From Chlorobiota bacterium (GTDB lineage Bacteria; Bacteroidota; Ignavibacteria; OLB7), in assembly GCA_028287785.1 (NCBI GenBank), contig JAQBOZ010000028.1, forward strand, positions 1 through 64,000: a stretch of 64,000 nucleotides of DNA, in the 5' to 3' direction. Of this stretch, positions 9,714 through 19,293 are shown piece after piece. Positions within the stretch are counted from its first letter, which is position 1. The number at the start of each line of letters is the position of its first letter. A program made the position numbers and the translations under genes. The notes under the pieces were generated by a model. The model was not told where the DNA came from. It worked only from the letters and a program-made list of their open reading frames with translations, and did not search any database.

Positions 9714-9935
9714 CCCCCTCCGCCGCTCCACAGGCCCAACCCAGGGCATGGTGATGTAATCCTCCTCAAACAGAATCGTCTCAGCGATATCCCGCATAAC
9801 GCCGGCCTCCGCGCCGCGCCCGATACCGGAGATCGGAACGCCGGAAACCTATCGGAAGCCATCGGGTTTATATGATCGGCCGGAGCCCATTCCCAGCAGC
9901 TCCCGCCATCAGTTCCATTCAATTCCAGAAGTACT

Positions 9936-11279
9936 ATGACACCCTTCTACCGCCGCGGGCATCCTCTGCCCGTACTCCTGCTGATGCTCCTTGCCCTCCG
10001 TCCCGTTTCAGCATCGGCGGCGGAAACAGATTCACTCTATCACGACGCCGCCCGGTTCATTCACGCATGGAACCATATGCTCACCGACATCATGGTCGAT
10101 GAGATCAGAACCCCATGCAATATCAGCCGCGTCTACGCCTACGCCAATATCGCCGCCTACGAGGCCGCAAGCCCCGGTTTTCCCAAATGCCGCTCGCTGG
10201 CCGGGCAGCTCAACGGCCTGACCAGCGTCCCCAGGCCGGACCCGACGCAGACCTACGACTGGCGCGTGGCGGCGGTGACGGCATATCGCGTCATCGGCGA
10301 TCAGCTTCTCTTCAAGTCCTACCGGGCCGACAGCCTGTACGACGCCAACATCGTGGAGTTCAAGGCCGCCGGCGTCCCAGCCGATGTCCTGGACCGCTCG
10401 CGCACCTACGGCGAGAAGGTGGCCCGGAGAGTCATCGAGTGGGTGGGAACCGACAACTACAGCAAGATCACGGCCGCCACCCGCTACGTTATCCCGAAGG
10501 GACGCGGCCTCTGGGAGCCGACCCCCCCCGATTTCGTCGACCCGGTCGATCCGTTCTGGAACACCATCCGCCCGTTCACGATGACGCGCCCGGACCAGTT
10601 CAGGCCGGAGCCCCCCTACAAGTTCAGCACCGACAAGCACTCCGCGTTCTACAAGGATGCCATAGAGGTGTACCAGGTGGGGAAGAAACTCAACGATTCG
10701 CTGAAGGTGATTCCGAAGTTCTGGGACTGCAACCCGATCCACTCCCATCACTTCGGACATCTGAACTTCTACACGCGGCAGATCAGCCCGTCCGGGCACT
10801 GGATCGCCATCACCGCGATCGCCACCAAGAAGAAGGATCTCGGGATGATGGAATCGCTGGAGACCTACACGCTCGTCTCCTCCGCGCTGGCCGATGCGTT
10901 CATCAGTTGCTGGACCGAAAAGTATCGCGATAACGTGATCCGCCCGGTGACCTACATCAAGCGCTATATCGATTCCACCTGGGAGCCGTACATCCAGACC
11001 CCGCCGTTCCCGGAATACACCAGCGGCCATAGCACCATCTCCGCCGCCGCCGCGACGGTGCTGACCCGGATGGTTGGGGAGATGCCCTTCCAGGATGATA
11101 CCGAGGTCTATCTCGGCACCCCCATCCGCTCCTACCACAACTTCATGGAGGCGGCGCAGGAGGCGGCCTACAGCCGGATGCTTGGGGGCATCCACTACCG
11201 GCACAGCAACGAGCAGGGAACGAAGAACGGCGTGGAGATCGGCGAACATGTTGTCTCGGCGATTCATACGAGAGCGTGA
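9936..11279 (+). CDS. Secreted vanadium-dependent haloperoxidase / PAP2 family protein
   Basis: A 447-residue protein with a signal peptide ending near SASA. The vanadate/phosphate-binding motifs of the haloperoxidase-PAP2 superfamily are in order: KYRDNVIRPV near residue 330 (Lys and Arg), PEYTSGHSTISAAA near 360 (Ser, Gly, His), and SRMLGGIHYRHS near 415 (Arg, His). The family includes haloperoxidases and acid phosphatases sharing one site, so the substrate is open. A 222-bp gap separates it from the cytochrome-like gene, so it may have its own promoter. The segment after it carries a 29-nt perfect palindrome. Confidence 0.85.
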   Translation: MTPFYRRGHPLPVLLLMLLALRPVSASAAETDSLYHDAARFIHAWNHMLTDIMVDEIRTPCNISRVYAYANIAAYEAASPGFPKCRSLAGQLNGLTSVPRPDPTQTYDWRVAAVTAYRVIGDQLLFKSYRADSLYDANIVEFKAAGVPADVLDRSRTYGEKVARRVIEWVGTDNYSKITAATRYVIPKGRGLWEPTPPDFVDPVDPFWNTIRPFTMTRPDQFRPEPPYKFSTDKHSAFYKDAIEVYQVGKKLNDSLKVIPKFWDCNPIHSHHFGHLNFYTRQISPSGHWIAITAIATKKKDLGMMESLETYTLVSSALADAFISCWTEKYRDNVIRPVTYIKRYIDSTWEPYIQTPPFPEYTSGHSTISAAAATVLTRMVGEMPFQDDTEVYLGTPIRSYHNFMEAAQEAAYSRMLGGIHYRHSNEQGTKNGVEIGEHVVSAIHTRA

Positions 11280-11291
11280 TGATCTGAATCT

Positions 11292-11320
11292 GTCGGGGGA
11301 CGTTTAAAACGTCCCCCGAC
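11292..11320. terminator. 29-nt perfect palindrome after the haloperoxidase gene
   Basis: GTCGGGGGACGTTT and its exact complement flank a single A, starting 12 bp after the stop codon. A further half-copy (ACGTCCCCCGA) follows at 11324-11334. There is no T-run, so it may act as a transcript-end stabilising hairpin or be a repeated palindrome rather than a classical intrinsic terminator. Confidence 0.5.
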
Positions 11321-11334
11321 GCAACGTCCCCCGA

Positions 11335-12202
11335 TGCAAAAACGCGCCGCGGGTGTTTATCCCACGACGCGCAGCGGAGGACTACCGCACCGATGTCTCA
11401 TTCCCTCCCGACGGCGGACAGCCGCCGAACTCCTCCCCGCTATCGCCCGGATCGTACAGAATCCAGCGAGAGTCCATCGAAATGGAACCGGCCGAAACGC
11501 AGCCACGCGCCGCGCCGGGTTCATCCTCCGCACGCTCGATGTTCCTGTGTGCCCATACGACCGGAATCGACCGGGCAATCGAATGAATTGCATGACCGCC
11601 GGCCGTGTTCCCCTTCAGTGCCGTTGACAGGAACCATAAGGACGCTTCCACCCCAACACTCTGCAATCCCAAGGGATAGCCGCGCGCCGCTTCCTGGAGA
11701 TCGAAACGGAGTACGGCCCTTCCACGGAAAACCCGATAAAAACGATCACGCCGTGTACATATCACACGTCGCGAACTGATCGGACACAGCAACAAGCAAT
11801 GGACAACAAGAGCACGTAACGCCCAGGCATGGCGTGATGGCACCGACTACGGAACGATTCGCGACGGCTGACCCTTACGGAATCAGGGAGTAACCGCCGC
11901 GGATCTATACCGGACTGAGCAAAGCTCGCAAATATCACCCCCGATCCGTGCCAACGATGAACGACAAAACAAAACACGGCGCGGCCATCCATGCCGGAGC
12001 GGAATGATGCGTTGCACAGAACACGGCCGGGAAAAAAATTGCGGCGCGTTGAGTTCATCATCTCACTGTAAAGGGGAGAGAATCGCCCTGCGGGTCCGAT
12101 AAGCCGCAATGAAATGCCCCGTCAATTGACTACATTCCCCCTCTTCCGCTTTAGGCACGCGCCTCCATCCCGAAGCACGGTACCAAACGTTCCCAAACCC
12201 GT
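11335..12202. other. Large intergenic region with possible gene remnant
   Basis: 868 bp between convincing genes. Open frames on both strands are arginine- and proline-rich shadows. One minus-strand frame (11382-11843) has a faintly protein-like core and is listed separately. No structured RNA or repeat was recognised. Confidence 0.4.
11382..11843 (-). pseudogene. Possible decayed gene with DNRLRE-like segment (uncertain)
   Basis: A 153-residue frame contains RAVLRFDLQEAARG followed by VGVEASLWFL and HAIHSIARSI, which recalls the LRFDLS...A.L.L...HTVHRVT pattern of DNRLRE surface-adhesion domains. A typical protein would be much longer and have a signal peptide followed by the rest of the domain; here the ends are arginine- and glycine-rich and do not look coding. 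It may be an eroded fragment or chance similarity. Confidence 0.22.
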
Positions 12203-15200
12203 ATGCCCATGCTCCCTTCTACCTTGCTACGTTCGGCAATCCTTGTCGTCATGCTCCTGCTGCTCGCCCTGCCGGCCCTGGCGCAGGCCCCGGCCGGGTC
12301 AATCCTCTGGCTCAGAGCCGATTACGGCGTCCTGGCGACCGGAGGGAAGGTGACGACGTGGCGGGATGCCAGCGGCTTCGGCAACGATGCGCGGCAGGAT
12401 ATCCCCGAGCAACGCCCCACGCAGGTCAGCAAGGGCGCCAACGGGCTGCCGGTCATCCGCTTCAACGGCGCCAACCATATGGTCGGGGCATCGGTGTTTC
12501 CGGTTCGCGCCGATTACTCGCTGACGTTCGTGGTGAAGATCAACAACTTCGGCGCGACCAATAACATCGTCTCCGGCAACAGCCACGCCCACTGGCTTGG
12601 GGGTGACAGGTATCCCAAGGTGCTCCACGGCGGGAACTTCAACACCCAGGCGGTTTCCACGGTGGGGCTTACGCCATCGTTCAACGTGGTGACCATGACC
12701 TACCGGGAGAGCGGGCAGCACGCGGCGATCTACGTCAACGGCATCTTCGCGGGGGAGAATGTGACGGGGCCGAATGTGGACTCGACGCTCTACCTGGGGG
12801 CGTTCGCCACGCAGAACTATATGAACGGCGATCTGGCCGAAGTCCTCCTCTACAAACGTGAGCTGAGCGATCAGGATCGGGTCGCGCTTGAGCGATATCT
12901 GATCGCCAAGTACGCCATCCTGACGCCGCAGCCGTACGCTCCCCCCGCCGCCGGGCCGCTGCTCTGGCTGAAGGCGGATTCCGGCGTGGTCACCAGCGGC
13001 GGCAAAGTGACCCGCTGGGTGGACCGGAGCGGGCACGGATACGCGGCAAAACAGGATTCCGCGGCGCTTCAGCCGGCGCTGCTCCCCAACGCGATGTTCA
13101 ATCTCCCCGCGGTCCGGTTCAGCGGCCTTGGCGATTTCATGGAGGCATCGCCGGTGTTCCCGGTCGGCTCCGATTACAGCCTCCTCTTCGTGGTGCGGCT
13201 CAATGATCTCGGCGCAACCAACAATGTGGTTTCCGGCAACAGCCACGCCCACTGGTTCGGCGGAACGCCGTATGCGAAAGTGCTTCATAACGGCAACTTC
13301 TCCACCGTGGCGGTCTCGCCGATTCCGGTCACGGCCTCGGAGTTCGCCATCGTGACCATGACATATCTGGAGGCGCGGCAGCGGGCGGCGATCTACATCG
13401 ACAGCTACTTCGCCGATTCCGCGCTGGTGGGACCAAACCCGGACTCCACCATCTACCTTGGAGCGTTCGGCAAATCCAGCGTGTTGAACGGCGATCTGGC
13501 CGAAGTCCTCCTCTACAATCGCGAGCTGAGCGCCGCCGACCGGAAGGCATCGGAGACATATCTCTTCAGGAAATACGGCATCGCGCTTCCGCCGCCACCG
13601 CCACCGCCCGACTCCACGTTCAGCCAGGTGCCGAAAGCCGAACAGTTCTATGCGCGCGAGGCAAACGATTCCGCGGCGGTGGGAATTGCGGGAACGGTCA
13701 GGCTTGCCGGATACGATTCCATCTACGTGACCATCGCCAGAAATGATCTCCCCTGGAAGCGGATCGCCGCGCCGCTGGCCTACCAGAAGGGGCTTGCGGC
13801 ATTCGATCTGCGCCCCATGATCCACGCGGAGCTGAGCGAATACCGCTTCACGATCGGCGTCAAATCCGCAACCGCCGATACGGTGCTGGCGGAACGCGAC
13901 AGCATCGTCTGCGGCGACGTGTTTCTGATCAACGGCCAGTCCAACTCGATCTTCGGCGGCGTGGCCGATACGTACGAGTTCTTCCGCACCTTCGGCCTCA
14001 ACTATTCCCAGAGCCCGCGCGATACGCTCTGGACCGAAGCGCGCGCCGATGGCTTCGGCGGCGGCCCTCACGTGGGCGCGTGGGGCCTGCGGATGGGAAA
14101 GCTGCTGATGGATCGAGCGCAGGTGCCGATCTGCATCATCAACGGCGGCGTCGGCGGGACATCGGTGGAGCAGCATCAGCGGAACGATGCCAACCCAACC
14201 GATCTCGGGACGATCTACGGCAGCATGCTCTACCGCGTCCGCAAGTCGGGGCTGGAACAGAAGGCGAAGGCGCTCCTCTGGTATCAGGGGGAGGCCAACA
14301 CGATCACCAACTACTACATGAACTTCAAGGCGCTGTATGAGGACTGGCGATCCGATTACCCGGGCGTGCGGAAGTTCTACGTTGTGCAGATCCGTCCGGG
14401 CTGCGCGGCCGGCCCCCACAGCGAGCTGCGCGAGCTGCTCCGCACCCTTCCCGATTCGCTGCCGGATATCGAATCGTTCTCGGTGATGGGCGTCCCCGGC
14501 CACGATGGCTGCCACTACGCCGCCGCCGGGTACGATACCATCGGCACGCAGCTCTACCGGCTGGTGGCGCGCGATTTCTACAGCCTGGCCGATACTGTCG
14601 ATATCAGCGCCCCCGATATCCGCCGGGCATACTACACCGATTCATCGCATACGCGGCTGGCGCTCCTCTTCACCAACGCGCGACGGGGGCTTGCCATCAC
14701 CTCCGACAGCCTTGTCGGGGGCCTGACGGTGGCGATCAGGGATGCGTTCTTTCTCGATGACACGCTCTCGCTTATCCAGTCCGTGCGCGTCAGCGCCGAT
14801 ACGGCGTTCCTTACGCTGACGGCGCCGTATCGCGCCTCCACGGTGGCCTATATCCCCAGCCAGGTCTATCCCGGCACCACCGTGACCTACGAAGGCCCGT
14901 GGATCAGGAACACGCTTGGCGTGGGGGCGTTCTCCTTCTTCCGCTTCCCGATCACGACCGCGGAGCCGGGGGCCGGGGTCGATGAACCCGTCGCATCAGC
15001 CATGAAGCTTGTGGCGGTCCCCAATCCCTTCACCACGCGAACCGAACTGCGCGCGACTGTGGCACGCGCGGGACGGCTTCAGGTGATGCTCTACGATGCG
15101 GTCGGTCGCGAAGTCCGTCGCCTGAATTTCGATGCGCGGGCCGGGGAGAACAGCGTGATGATCGAGCGGGGCGATCTGCCGGCCGGCATCTATCTCTGCA

Positions 15201-15250
15201 AGATCGCCGGCGGCGCGGATGAACGGGTGATCTCCATCGTGGTCCGGTAA
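12203..15250 (+). CDS. T9SS-secreted protein with two LamG-like domains and a sialate O-acetylesterase (SASA) domain
   Basis: The 1015-residue product has a signal peptide (cleavage after ALAQA). Two tandem concanavalin/LamG-like domains (about 30-235 and 250-455) share near-identical cores such as VSGNSHAHW and NGDLAEVLLY, so they arose by duplication. A proline run (PPPPPPP) links to an SGNH-type SASA hydrolase: INGQSN near 576 with the nucleophile Ser, GGVGGTS, LLWYQGEAN near 690, and GHDGCHYAAAGYD near 768 with the catalytic His. The last 75 residues are a T9SS type A sorting domain (VPNPF, then LPAGIYL). It probably deacetylates sialic acid or another acetylated glycan outside the cell; the LamG domains would bind carbohydrate or surface. 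Confidence 0.88.
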   Translation: MPMLPSTLLRSAILVVMLLLLALPALAQAPAGSILWLRADYGVLATGGKVTTWRDASGFGNDARQDIPEQRPTQVSKGANGLPVIRFNGANHMVGASVFPVRADYSLTFVVKINNFGATNNIVSGNSHAHWLGGDRYPKVLHGGNFNTQAVSTVGLTPSFNVVTMTYRESGQHAAIYVNGIFAGENVTGPNVDSTLYLGAFATQNYMNGDLAEVLLYKRELSDQDRVALERYLIAKYAILTPQPYAPPAAGPLLWLKADSGVVTSGGKVTRWVDRSGHGYAAKQDSAALQPALLPNAMFNLPAVRFSGLGDFMEASPVFPVGSDYSLLFVVRLNDLGATNNVVSGNSHAHWFGGTPYAKVLHNGNFSTVAVSPIPVTASEFAIVTMTYLEARQRAAIYIDSYFADSALVGPNPDSTIYLGAFGKSSVLNGDLAEVLLYNRELSAADRKASETYLFRKYGIALPPPPPPPDSTFSQVPKAEQFYAREANDSAAVGIAGTVRLAGYDSIYVTIARNDLPWKRIAAPLAYQKGLAAFDLRPMIHAELSEYRFTIGVKSATADTVLAERDSIVCGDVFLINGQSNSIFGGVADTYEFFRTFGLNYSQSPRDTLWTEARADGFGGGPHVGAWGLRMGKLLMDRAQVPICIINGGVGGTSVEQHQRNDANPTDLGTIYGSMLYRVRKSGLEQKAKALLWYQGEANTITNYYMNFKALYEDWRSDYPGVRKFYVVQIRPGCAAGPHSELRELLRTLPDSLPDIESFSVMGVPGHDGCHYAAAGYDTIGTQLYRLVARDFYSLADTVDISAPDIRRAYYTDSSHTRLALLFTNARRGLAITSDSLVGGLTVAIRDAFFLDDTLSLIQSVRVSADTAFLTLTAPYRASTVAYIPSQVYPGTTVTYEGPWIRNTLGVGAFSFFRFPITTAEPGAGVDEPVASAMKLVAVPNPFTTRTELRATVARAGRLQVMLYDAVGREVRRLNFDARAGENSVMIERGDLPAGIYLCKIAGGADERVISIVVR

Positions 15251-15279
15251 CGCGACTGAATAATCTTCGGACATGTGGG

Positions 15280-15316
15280 ACGGCCATCGCTCCAGGGGGT
15301 GATGGCCGTTCTGTTT
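15280..15316 (+). terminator. Intrinsic terminator after the esterase gene
   Basis: A 9-bp stem (ACGGCCATC / GATGGCCGT) with a 12-nt loop is followed by TCTGTTT, about 30 bp after the stop codon. Confidence 0.75.
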
Positions 15317-15429
15317 AGCGGCACGCTGAATCCGCAGACATCAATATCGGGCGGCGCTTCGTATGTTGGGCCGGATTTTCGGCCGCTGCATTGCTGCCGG
15401 CACCCGGACCGTTCAACAGCTACATACGC

Positions 15430-16047
15430 ATGAGCACGATCACGACAATCTTCAGCGATGTGGGGGGCGTCATCCTCACCAACGGCTGGGACAGAAACGC
15501 GCGACGCACAGGCGCGGAAACATTCGGGCTGGACTGGGAGGAATTTCAGGACCGGCACGATCTGGCCGGACAGGAGTTCGAGATCGGCACCATCACGCTC
15601 GATAGCTATCTGGCACGCACCATCTTCTATCGCCATCGCGACTTCACGCCGGACCAGTTCAAGGAGTTCATCTTCGCCCAGTCACAGCCGTTTCCTGAAA
15701 CGCTGGCGATCATGGGCCGGCTTGCGCGGAGCGGTCGCTACCTGATGAGCACCCTCAACAACGAGGAGCTGGAGCTGAACAACTACCGGATCGAGCGGTT
15801 CGAGCTGCGGAAGTATTTCACCATGTTTCTCTCCTCCTGCTTTCTCCACATGCGGAAGCCGGATGAGGTGATCTACCGGACTGCCCTGGCGATCGTTCAG
15901 CGCCACCCGGAGGAATGCCTCTTCATCGACGATCGGCGCCTCAACGTGGAGGCCGCCTCATCGCTCGGGATACGAACAATCCTCCATGAAAGCCCGGAGC
16001 AATTACTGAACGATCTCGCCGCACAGGGTATCGAGCTGGCCGCGTGA
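15430..16047 (+). CDS. HAD-superfamily hydrolase (YihX-like phosphatase)
   Basis: A 205-residue HAD protein. Motif I is FSDVGGV (nucleophile Asp near residue 9, with the DxGGV form used by YihX/epoxide-hydrolase-type HADs), motif II is the STLNNE segment near 112, motif III the KPD lysine near 143, and motif IV ECLFIDDRRLNVEAA near 165. It is likely a small-molecule phosphatase, perhaps of a sugar phosphate, as it lies 45 bp upstream of the gnd-zwf-pgl operon and could be co-transcribed. Substrate is not deducible. ATG 15430 is used; the upstream part of the frame lies in the intergenic region. Confidence 0.85.
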   Translation: MSTITTIFSDVGGVILTNGWDRNARRTGAETFGLDWEEFQDRHDLAGQEFEIGTITLDSYLARTIFYRHRDFTPDQFKEFIFAQSQPFPETLAIMGRLARSGRYLMSTLNNEELELNNYRIERFELRKYFTMFLSSCFLHMRKPDEVIYRTALAIVQRHPEECLFIDDRRLNVEAASSLGIRTILHESPEQLLNDLAAQGIELAA

Positions 16048-16092
16048 TCGGGTTCCCGTTTCGTACAACGTTATCAACCAAGGAGATACCAG

Positions 16093-17010
16093 ATGGATCT
16101 GGGGATGATCGGGCTTGGGCGCATGGGCGCCAATATGACCGAGCGCCTGATGCGCGGCGGCCATCGTGTTGTCGGCTACGATCGCGCGGCCGAATCGGTA
16201 CAACGAGTTGTGGGCAAGGGGGCCGTCGGGGCGGATTCCCTCGCATCGCTGGTGGGACAGCTTCCCGCCCCGCGCGCCATCTGGCTGATGGTCCCCTCCG
16301 GCGATCCGGTGGACGCCACCATCGACGCGCTTATCCCCATGCTCTCCCCCGGTGATACCATCATCGACGGCGGGAACTCCAACTACAAGGACGGGATGCG
16401 GCGCGCCCTGATGCTGAAGGAACGCTCCATCGACTTCGTGGACGCCGGCACCAGCGGCGGCATCTGGGGCATCAACGAAGGCTACAGCCTGATGGTCGGC
16501 GGCGATGACGCGGTGATCGATCGCCTCCGGCCGATCTTCGAGACGCTGGCTCCGGCCGCCGATCGCGGCTGGGGACATGTGGGGCCGTGCGGGTCGGGAC
16601 ATTTCGTGAAGATGATCCACAACGGGATCGAATACGGGATGATGCAGGCGTACGCGGAGGGCTTCTCCATCATGAAGCACAAGAAGGAGTTCGGGATCGA
16701 TCTTCATCAGGTCGCGGAGCTGTGGCGCCACGGCAGCGTGGTCCGCTCGTGGCTGCTGGACCTGACGGCGCTCGCGCTGGAAGGGGATGCCGATCTGCAC
16801 GAGGTGGAGCCGTTCGTGGCCGATTCCGGTGAGGGACGCTGGACCGTGGCGGAGGCGATCGACCTGGATGTCCCCGCGCCGGTGATCACCCTCTCGCTCC
16901 TCGAACGGATCAGATCGCGCGATACCGAATCGTTTGCCGACAGGATGCTGGCGGTGATGCGCGAACAGTTCGGCGGCCATGCCGTCAAGCGCGAGGAGGC
17001 ACAGCAGTGA
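16093..17010 (+). CDS. gnd: 6-phosphogluconate dehydrogenase (decarboxylating), short form
   Basis: It oxidatively decarboxylates 6-phosphogluconate to ribulose 5-phosphate. The 305-residue length matches the short (GndA/YqeC-type) class, not the 470-residue enteric form. The N-terminal nucleotide-binding motif is GLGRMGANM; substrate residues include [21 protein letters not shown], and the catalytic Lys of [22 protein letters not shown]. An AGGAG ribosome-binding site lies at 16081-16085. Its stop overlaps the GTG start of zwf, so the genes are translationally coupled. Cofactor preference (NAD or NADP) was not decided. Confidence 0.95.
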   Translation: MDLGMIGLGRMGANMTERLMRGGHRVVGYDRAAESVQRVVGKGAVGADSLASLVGQLPAPRAIWLMVPSGDPVDATIDALIPMLSPGDTIIDGGNSNYKDGMRRALMLKERSIDFVDAGTSGGIWGINEGYSLMVGGDDAVIDRLRPIFETLAPAADRGWGHVGPCGSGHFVKMIHNGIEYGMMQAYAEGFSIMKHKKEFGIDLHQVAELWRHGSVVRSWLLDLTALALEGDADLHEVEPFVADSGEGRWTVAEAIDLDVPAPVITLSLLERIRSRDTESFADRMLAVMREQFGGHAVKREEAQQ

Positions 17011-18473
17011 ACGGAAAGGAAATCGAGCGCCATCTCTTTATCGTCTTCGGCGCCACCGGCGATCTGATGCACCGGAAGCTCCTTCCGGCGCTCTACACGC
17101 TGATGACCTCCGGCCCGCTGGAGGGGAAGAGCGTGATTCTGGGCGTTGCCCGCGGCGATGAGATGAACGATGAGAAGTTCAGGGCGATGGCCCACAAAAC
17201 CCTTGTCGATGCCGGGCTGCTGGACGATACCGGCGCAAGCGCCTGGTGCGAGAAGTGCATCCACTACCAGCCCGTGGATCATGGCGACGCGCAGGATTAC
17301 ACGGAGCTGAAGGGGCGGATCGAGCAGATCGAGCACGAGCACGACATCCCCGGCAACCGCGCCTTCTACATGGCGCTCCCGCCGCAGGTGTTCCAGCCGA
17401 CGGTGGAACGGCTCGGGGAGGCCGGCCTTAACAAGAGCGCGGGATGGACGCGGATCGTGGTGGAGAAGCCGTTCGGCCGCGATCTGAAATCGGCGCAGGA
17501 GCTGAACGCGCTGCTCCATCGCTTCTACAAGGAGAAGCAGATCTTCCGGATCGATCACTACCTCGGCAAGGAGACCACGCAGAACATCCTCTTCTTCCGG
17601 TTCGCCAACCTTCTGTTCGAGCCGCTCTGGAACCGCGACCGGATCAAGAGCGTGCAGATCACCGTGGGGGAGGAGCTTGGCGTGGAGAGCAGGGCCGGAT
17701 ACTACGAGCACGCCGGCGCCCTGCGCGATATGATCCAGAACCACCTGACGCAGCTTATGACCCTCACCGCGATGGAGCCGCCGGTCGCGTTCGACGCCGA
17801 CGCCATCCGCGATGAGAAGGTGAAGGTGCTCCGCGCGGTTGCCCCGATATCCCCCGATGACGTGGTGTTCGGCCAGTACGCGGCCGGCCAGATCGACGGG
17901 GAGACGGTGCCGCCGTACCGCAAGGAGCACGATGTCGCGCCCGACTCGAAGACCGAGACATTCGTCGCGCTCTGCCTTCATGTCAACAACTGGCGCTGGC
18001 AGGGGGTGCCGTTCTATCTGCGGACCGGCAAGCGCCTGAAGCGGCGGATGAGCCAGATCGTGGTCGATTTCCACCGGCCGCCGATCACCCTGTTCGACAG
18101 CTTCGAGGATTTCGACGACACCATCAACTCCAACACGCTGGTGATGACGATCCAGCCGGATGAGGGCTTCGATCTCTACTTCGAGGTGAAGTCCCCCGGA
18201 CAGCCGGTGAAGGTGAAGACCAAGCACTTCAGCTTCCGCTACGAACATGCGTTCGGCAAGCTGGCGGAGGCATATCAGACGCTGCTGCTCGATGTGCTTC
18301 AGGGGGACCAGACGCTCTTCGTCCGCGCCGATGAGGTGGAGACATCGTGGGGCATCTACACGCCGATCGTGGAGAACCCGCCGGAGCCCTTCCTCTATTC
18401 TTCCGGCGGCTGGGGACCGAAGGAGGCCGATCGTCTCGTCGAGGTGACGGGCGAGGAATGGATCATGACATGA
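17007..18473 (+). CDS. zwf: Glucose-6-phosphate 1-dehydrogenase
   Basis: It catalyses the first oxidative pentose-phosphate step, glucose 6-phosphate to 6-phosphogluconolactone, producing NADPH. The 488 residues are the normal length. The cofactor-binding [16 protein letters not shown] is at the N-terminus, and the active-site signature [13 protein letters not shown] (catalytic His/Lys region) is near residue 185. A conserved VEKPFGRDL precedes it. Translation begins at GTG 17007 inside the gnd stop (GTGA overlap), and its own stop overlaps the pgl start (ATGA). Confidence 0.97.
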   Translation: MNGKEIERHLFIVFGATGDLMHRKLLPALYTLMTSGPLEGKSVILGVARGDEMNDEKFRAMAHKTLVDAGLLDDTGASAWCEKCIHYQPVDHGDAQDYTELKGRIEQIEHEHDIPGNRAFYMALPPQVFQPTVERLGEAGLNKSAGWTRIVVEKPFGRDLKSAQELNALLHRFYKEKQIFRIDHYLGKETTQNILFFRFANLLFEPLWNRDRIKSVQITVGEELGVESRAGYYEHAGALRDMIQNHLTQLMTLTAMEPPVAFDADAIRDEKVKVLRAVAPISPDDVVFGQYAAGQIDGETVPPYRKEHDVAPDSKTETFVALCLHVNNWRWQGVPFYLRTGKRLKRRMSQIVVDFHRPPITLFDSFEDFDDTINSNTLVMTIQPDEGFDLYFEVKSPGQPVKVKTKHFSFRYEHAFGKLAEAYQTLLLDVLQGDQTLFVRADEVETSWGIYTPIVENPPEPFLYSSGGWGPKEADRLVEVTGEEWIMT

Positions 18474-19192
18474 GCGGCGACCGGAAGATATTTCCCGATC
18501 TTGAATCGCTTGCGCGCGCCGCCGCCGAATCGATCGCGGCGGCGGCCGGCGCCGTGCCCGCCAACGGGACCATGAGCATCGCCCTCTCCGGCGGTGACAC
18601 CCCGGCCGCCCTCTACAGGCTGCTGGCCGGCGAATATCGCGAGCGCATCCCCTGGCAGCGCACGCATTTCTTCTGGGGGGATGAGCGATGGGTTCCACAC
18701 GATTCCCCGAAGAGCAACTACCGGATGGCACGCGAGACGCTGCTGGACCCGCTCGGGATTCCCGCGGCGAACATCCATCCCATCCCGACCGATCTCCCGG
18801 ACCCGGAGACGGCGGCACTGGCCTACGAGGAGGAGCTTCGGCTTCACTTCAAGGCCCCCTTCCCGACCTTCGATATCCTCCTGCTCGGCATGGGGGATGA
18901 CGGGCATACGGCATCCCTTTTTCCGGGGATCGCGGCCCTCTCGGAGCGGCGACGCGGGGTGGTGGTCACGCAATCGCCGGTGGAGCCGGCAACCCGGATC
19001 ACCCTGACATTTCCGGCGCTGGAGCGATCGCGCAGAACGATCTTCCTGATCGCCGGGGAGAAGAAACGCCCGATCATCAGCATGATGTTCGAGCAACCGG
19101 AGGAATCGCGCGCGCGCTTTCCGGCGGCCATGCTCTCCCCCGCCGGCGAGCTGACGTGGATGCTGGACAGGGAAGCATACGACGCCGAATGA
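18470..19192 (+). CDS. pgl: 6-phosphogluconolactonase
   Basis: It hydrolyses 6-phosphogluconolactone and completes the oxidative pentose-phosphate branch. The 240-residue DevB-type protein has [12 protein letters not shown] near 40, [10 protein letters not shown] near 70, and [15 protein letters not shown] near 145, the known family signatures. The ATG at 18470 overlaps the zwf stop (ATGA). A frame extending upstream inside zwf is ignored. Confidence 0.95.
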   Translation: MSGDRKIFPDLESLARAAAESIAAAAGAVPANGTMSIALSGGDTPAALYRLLAGEYRERIPWQRTHFFWGDERWVPHDSPKSNYRMARETLLDPLGIPAANIHPIPTDLPDPETAALAYEEELRLHFKAPFPTFDILLLGMGDDGHTASLFPGIAALSERRRGVVVTQSPVEPATRITLTFPALERSRRTIFLIAGEKKRPIISMMFEQPEESRARFPAAMLSPAGELTWMLDREAYDAE

Positions 19193-19226
19193 GGCAACGC
19201 CGGGATGGAAAGGATCGAGATGATGG

Positions 19227-19260
19227 GCTCGCGCCGATGTACCGGCATATCGGCGCGAGC
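19227..19260. terminator. Strong hairpin after the gnd-zwf-pgl operon
   Basis: A perfect 12-bp stem, GCTCGCGCCGAT / ATCGGCGCGAGC, closes a 10-nt loop 34 bp after the pgl stop. There is no T-run, so termination may be factor-assisted, or the hairpin protects the 3' end. Confidence 0.6.
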
Positions 19261-19293
19261 GATACTGAACCGGCAACGCAACACGATTGATCG

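Noticed and set aside
12299-14515. 738-codon open frame on the minus strand opposite the SASA/LamG gene
   Set aside because: It lies opposite a gene with a signal peptide, catalytic motifs and a T9SS tail; its product is His/Arg-rich and lacks any domain, typical of antisense frames in GC-rich DNA.
16707-18818. 703-codon minus-strand frame across gnd and zwf
   Set aside because: It is antisense to two unmistakable pentose-phosphate enzymes.
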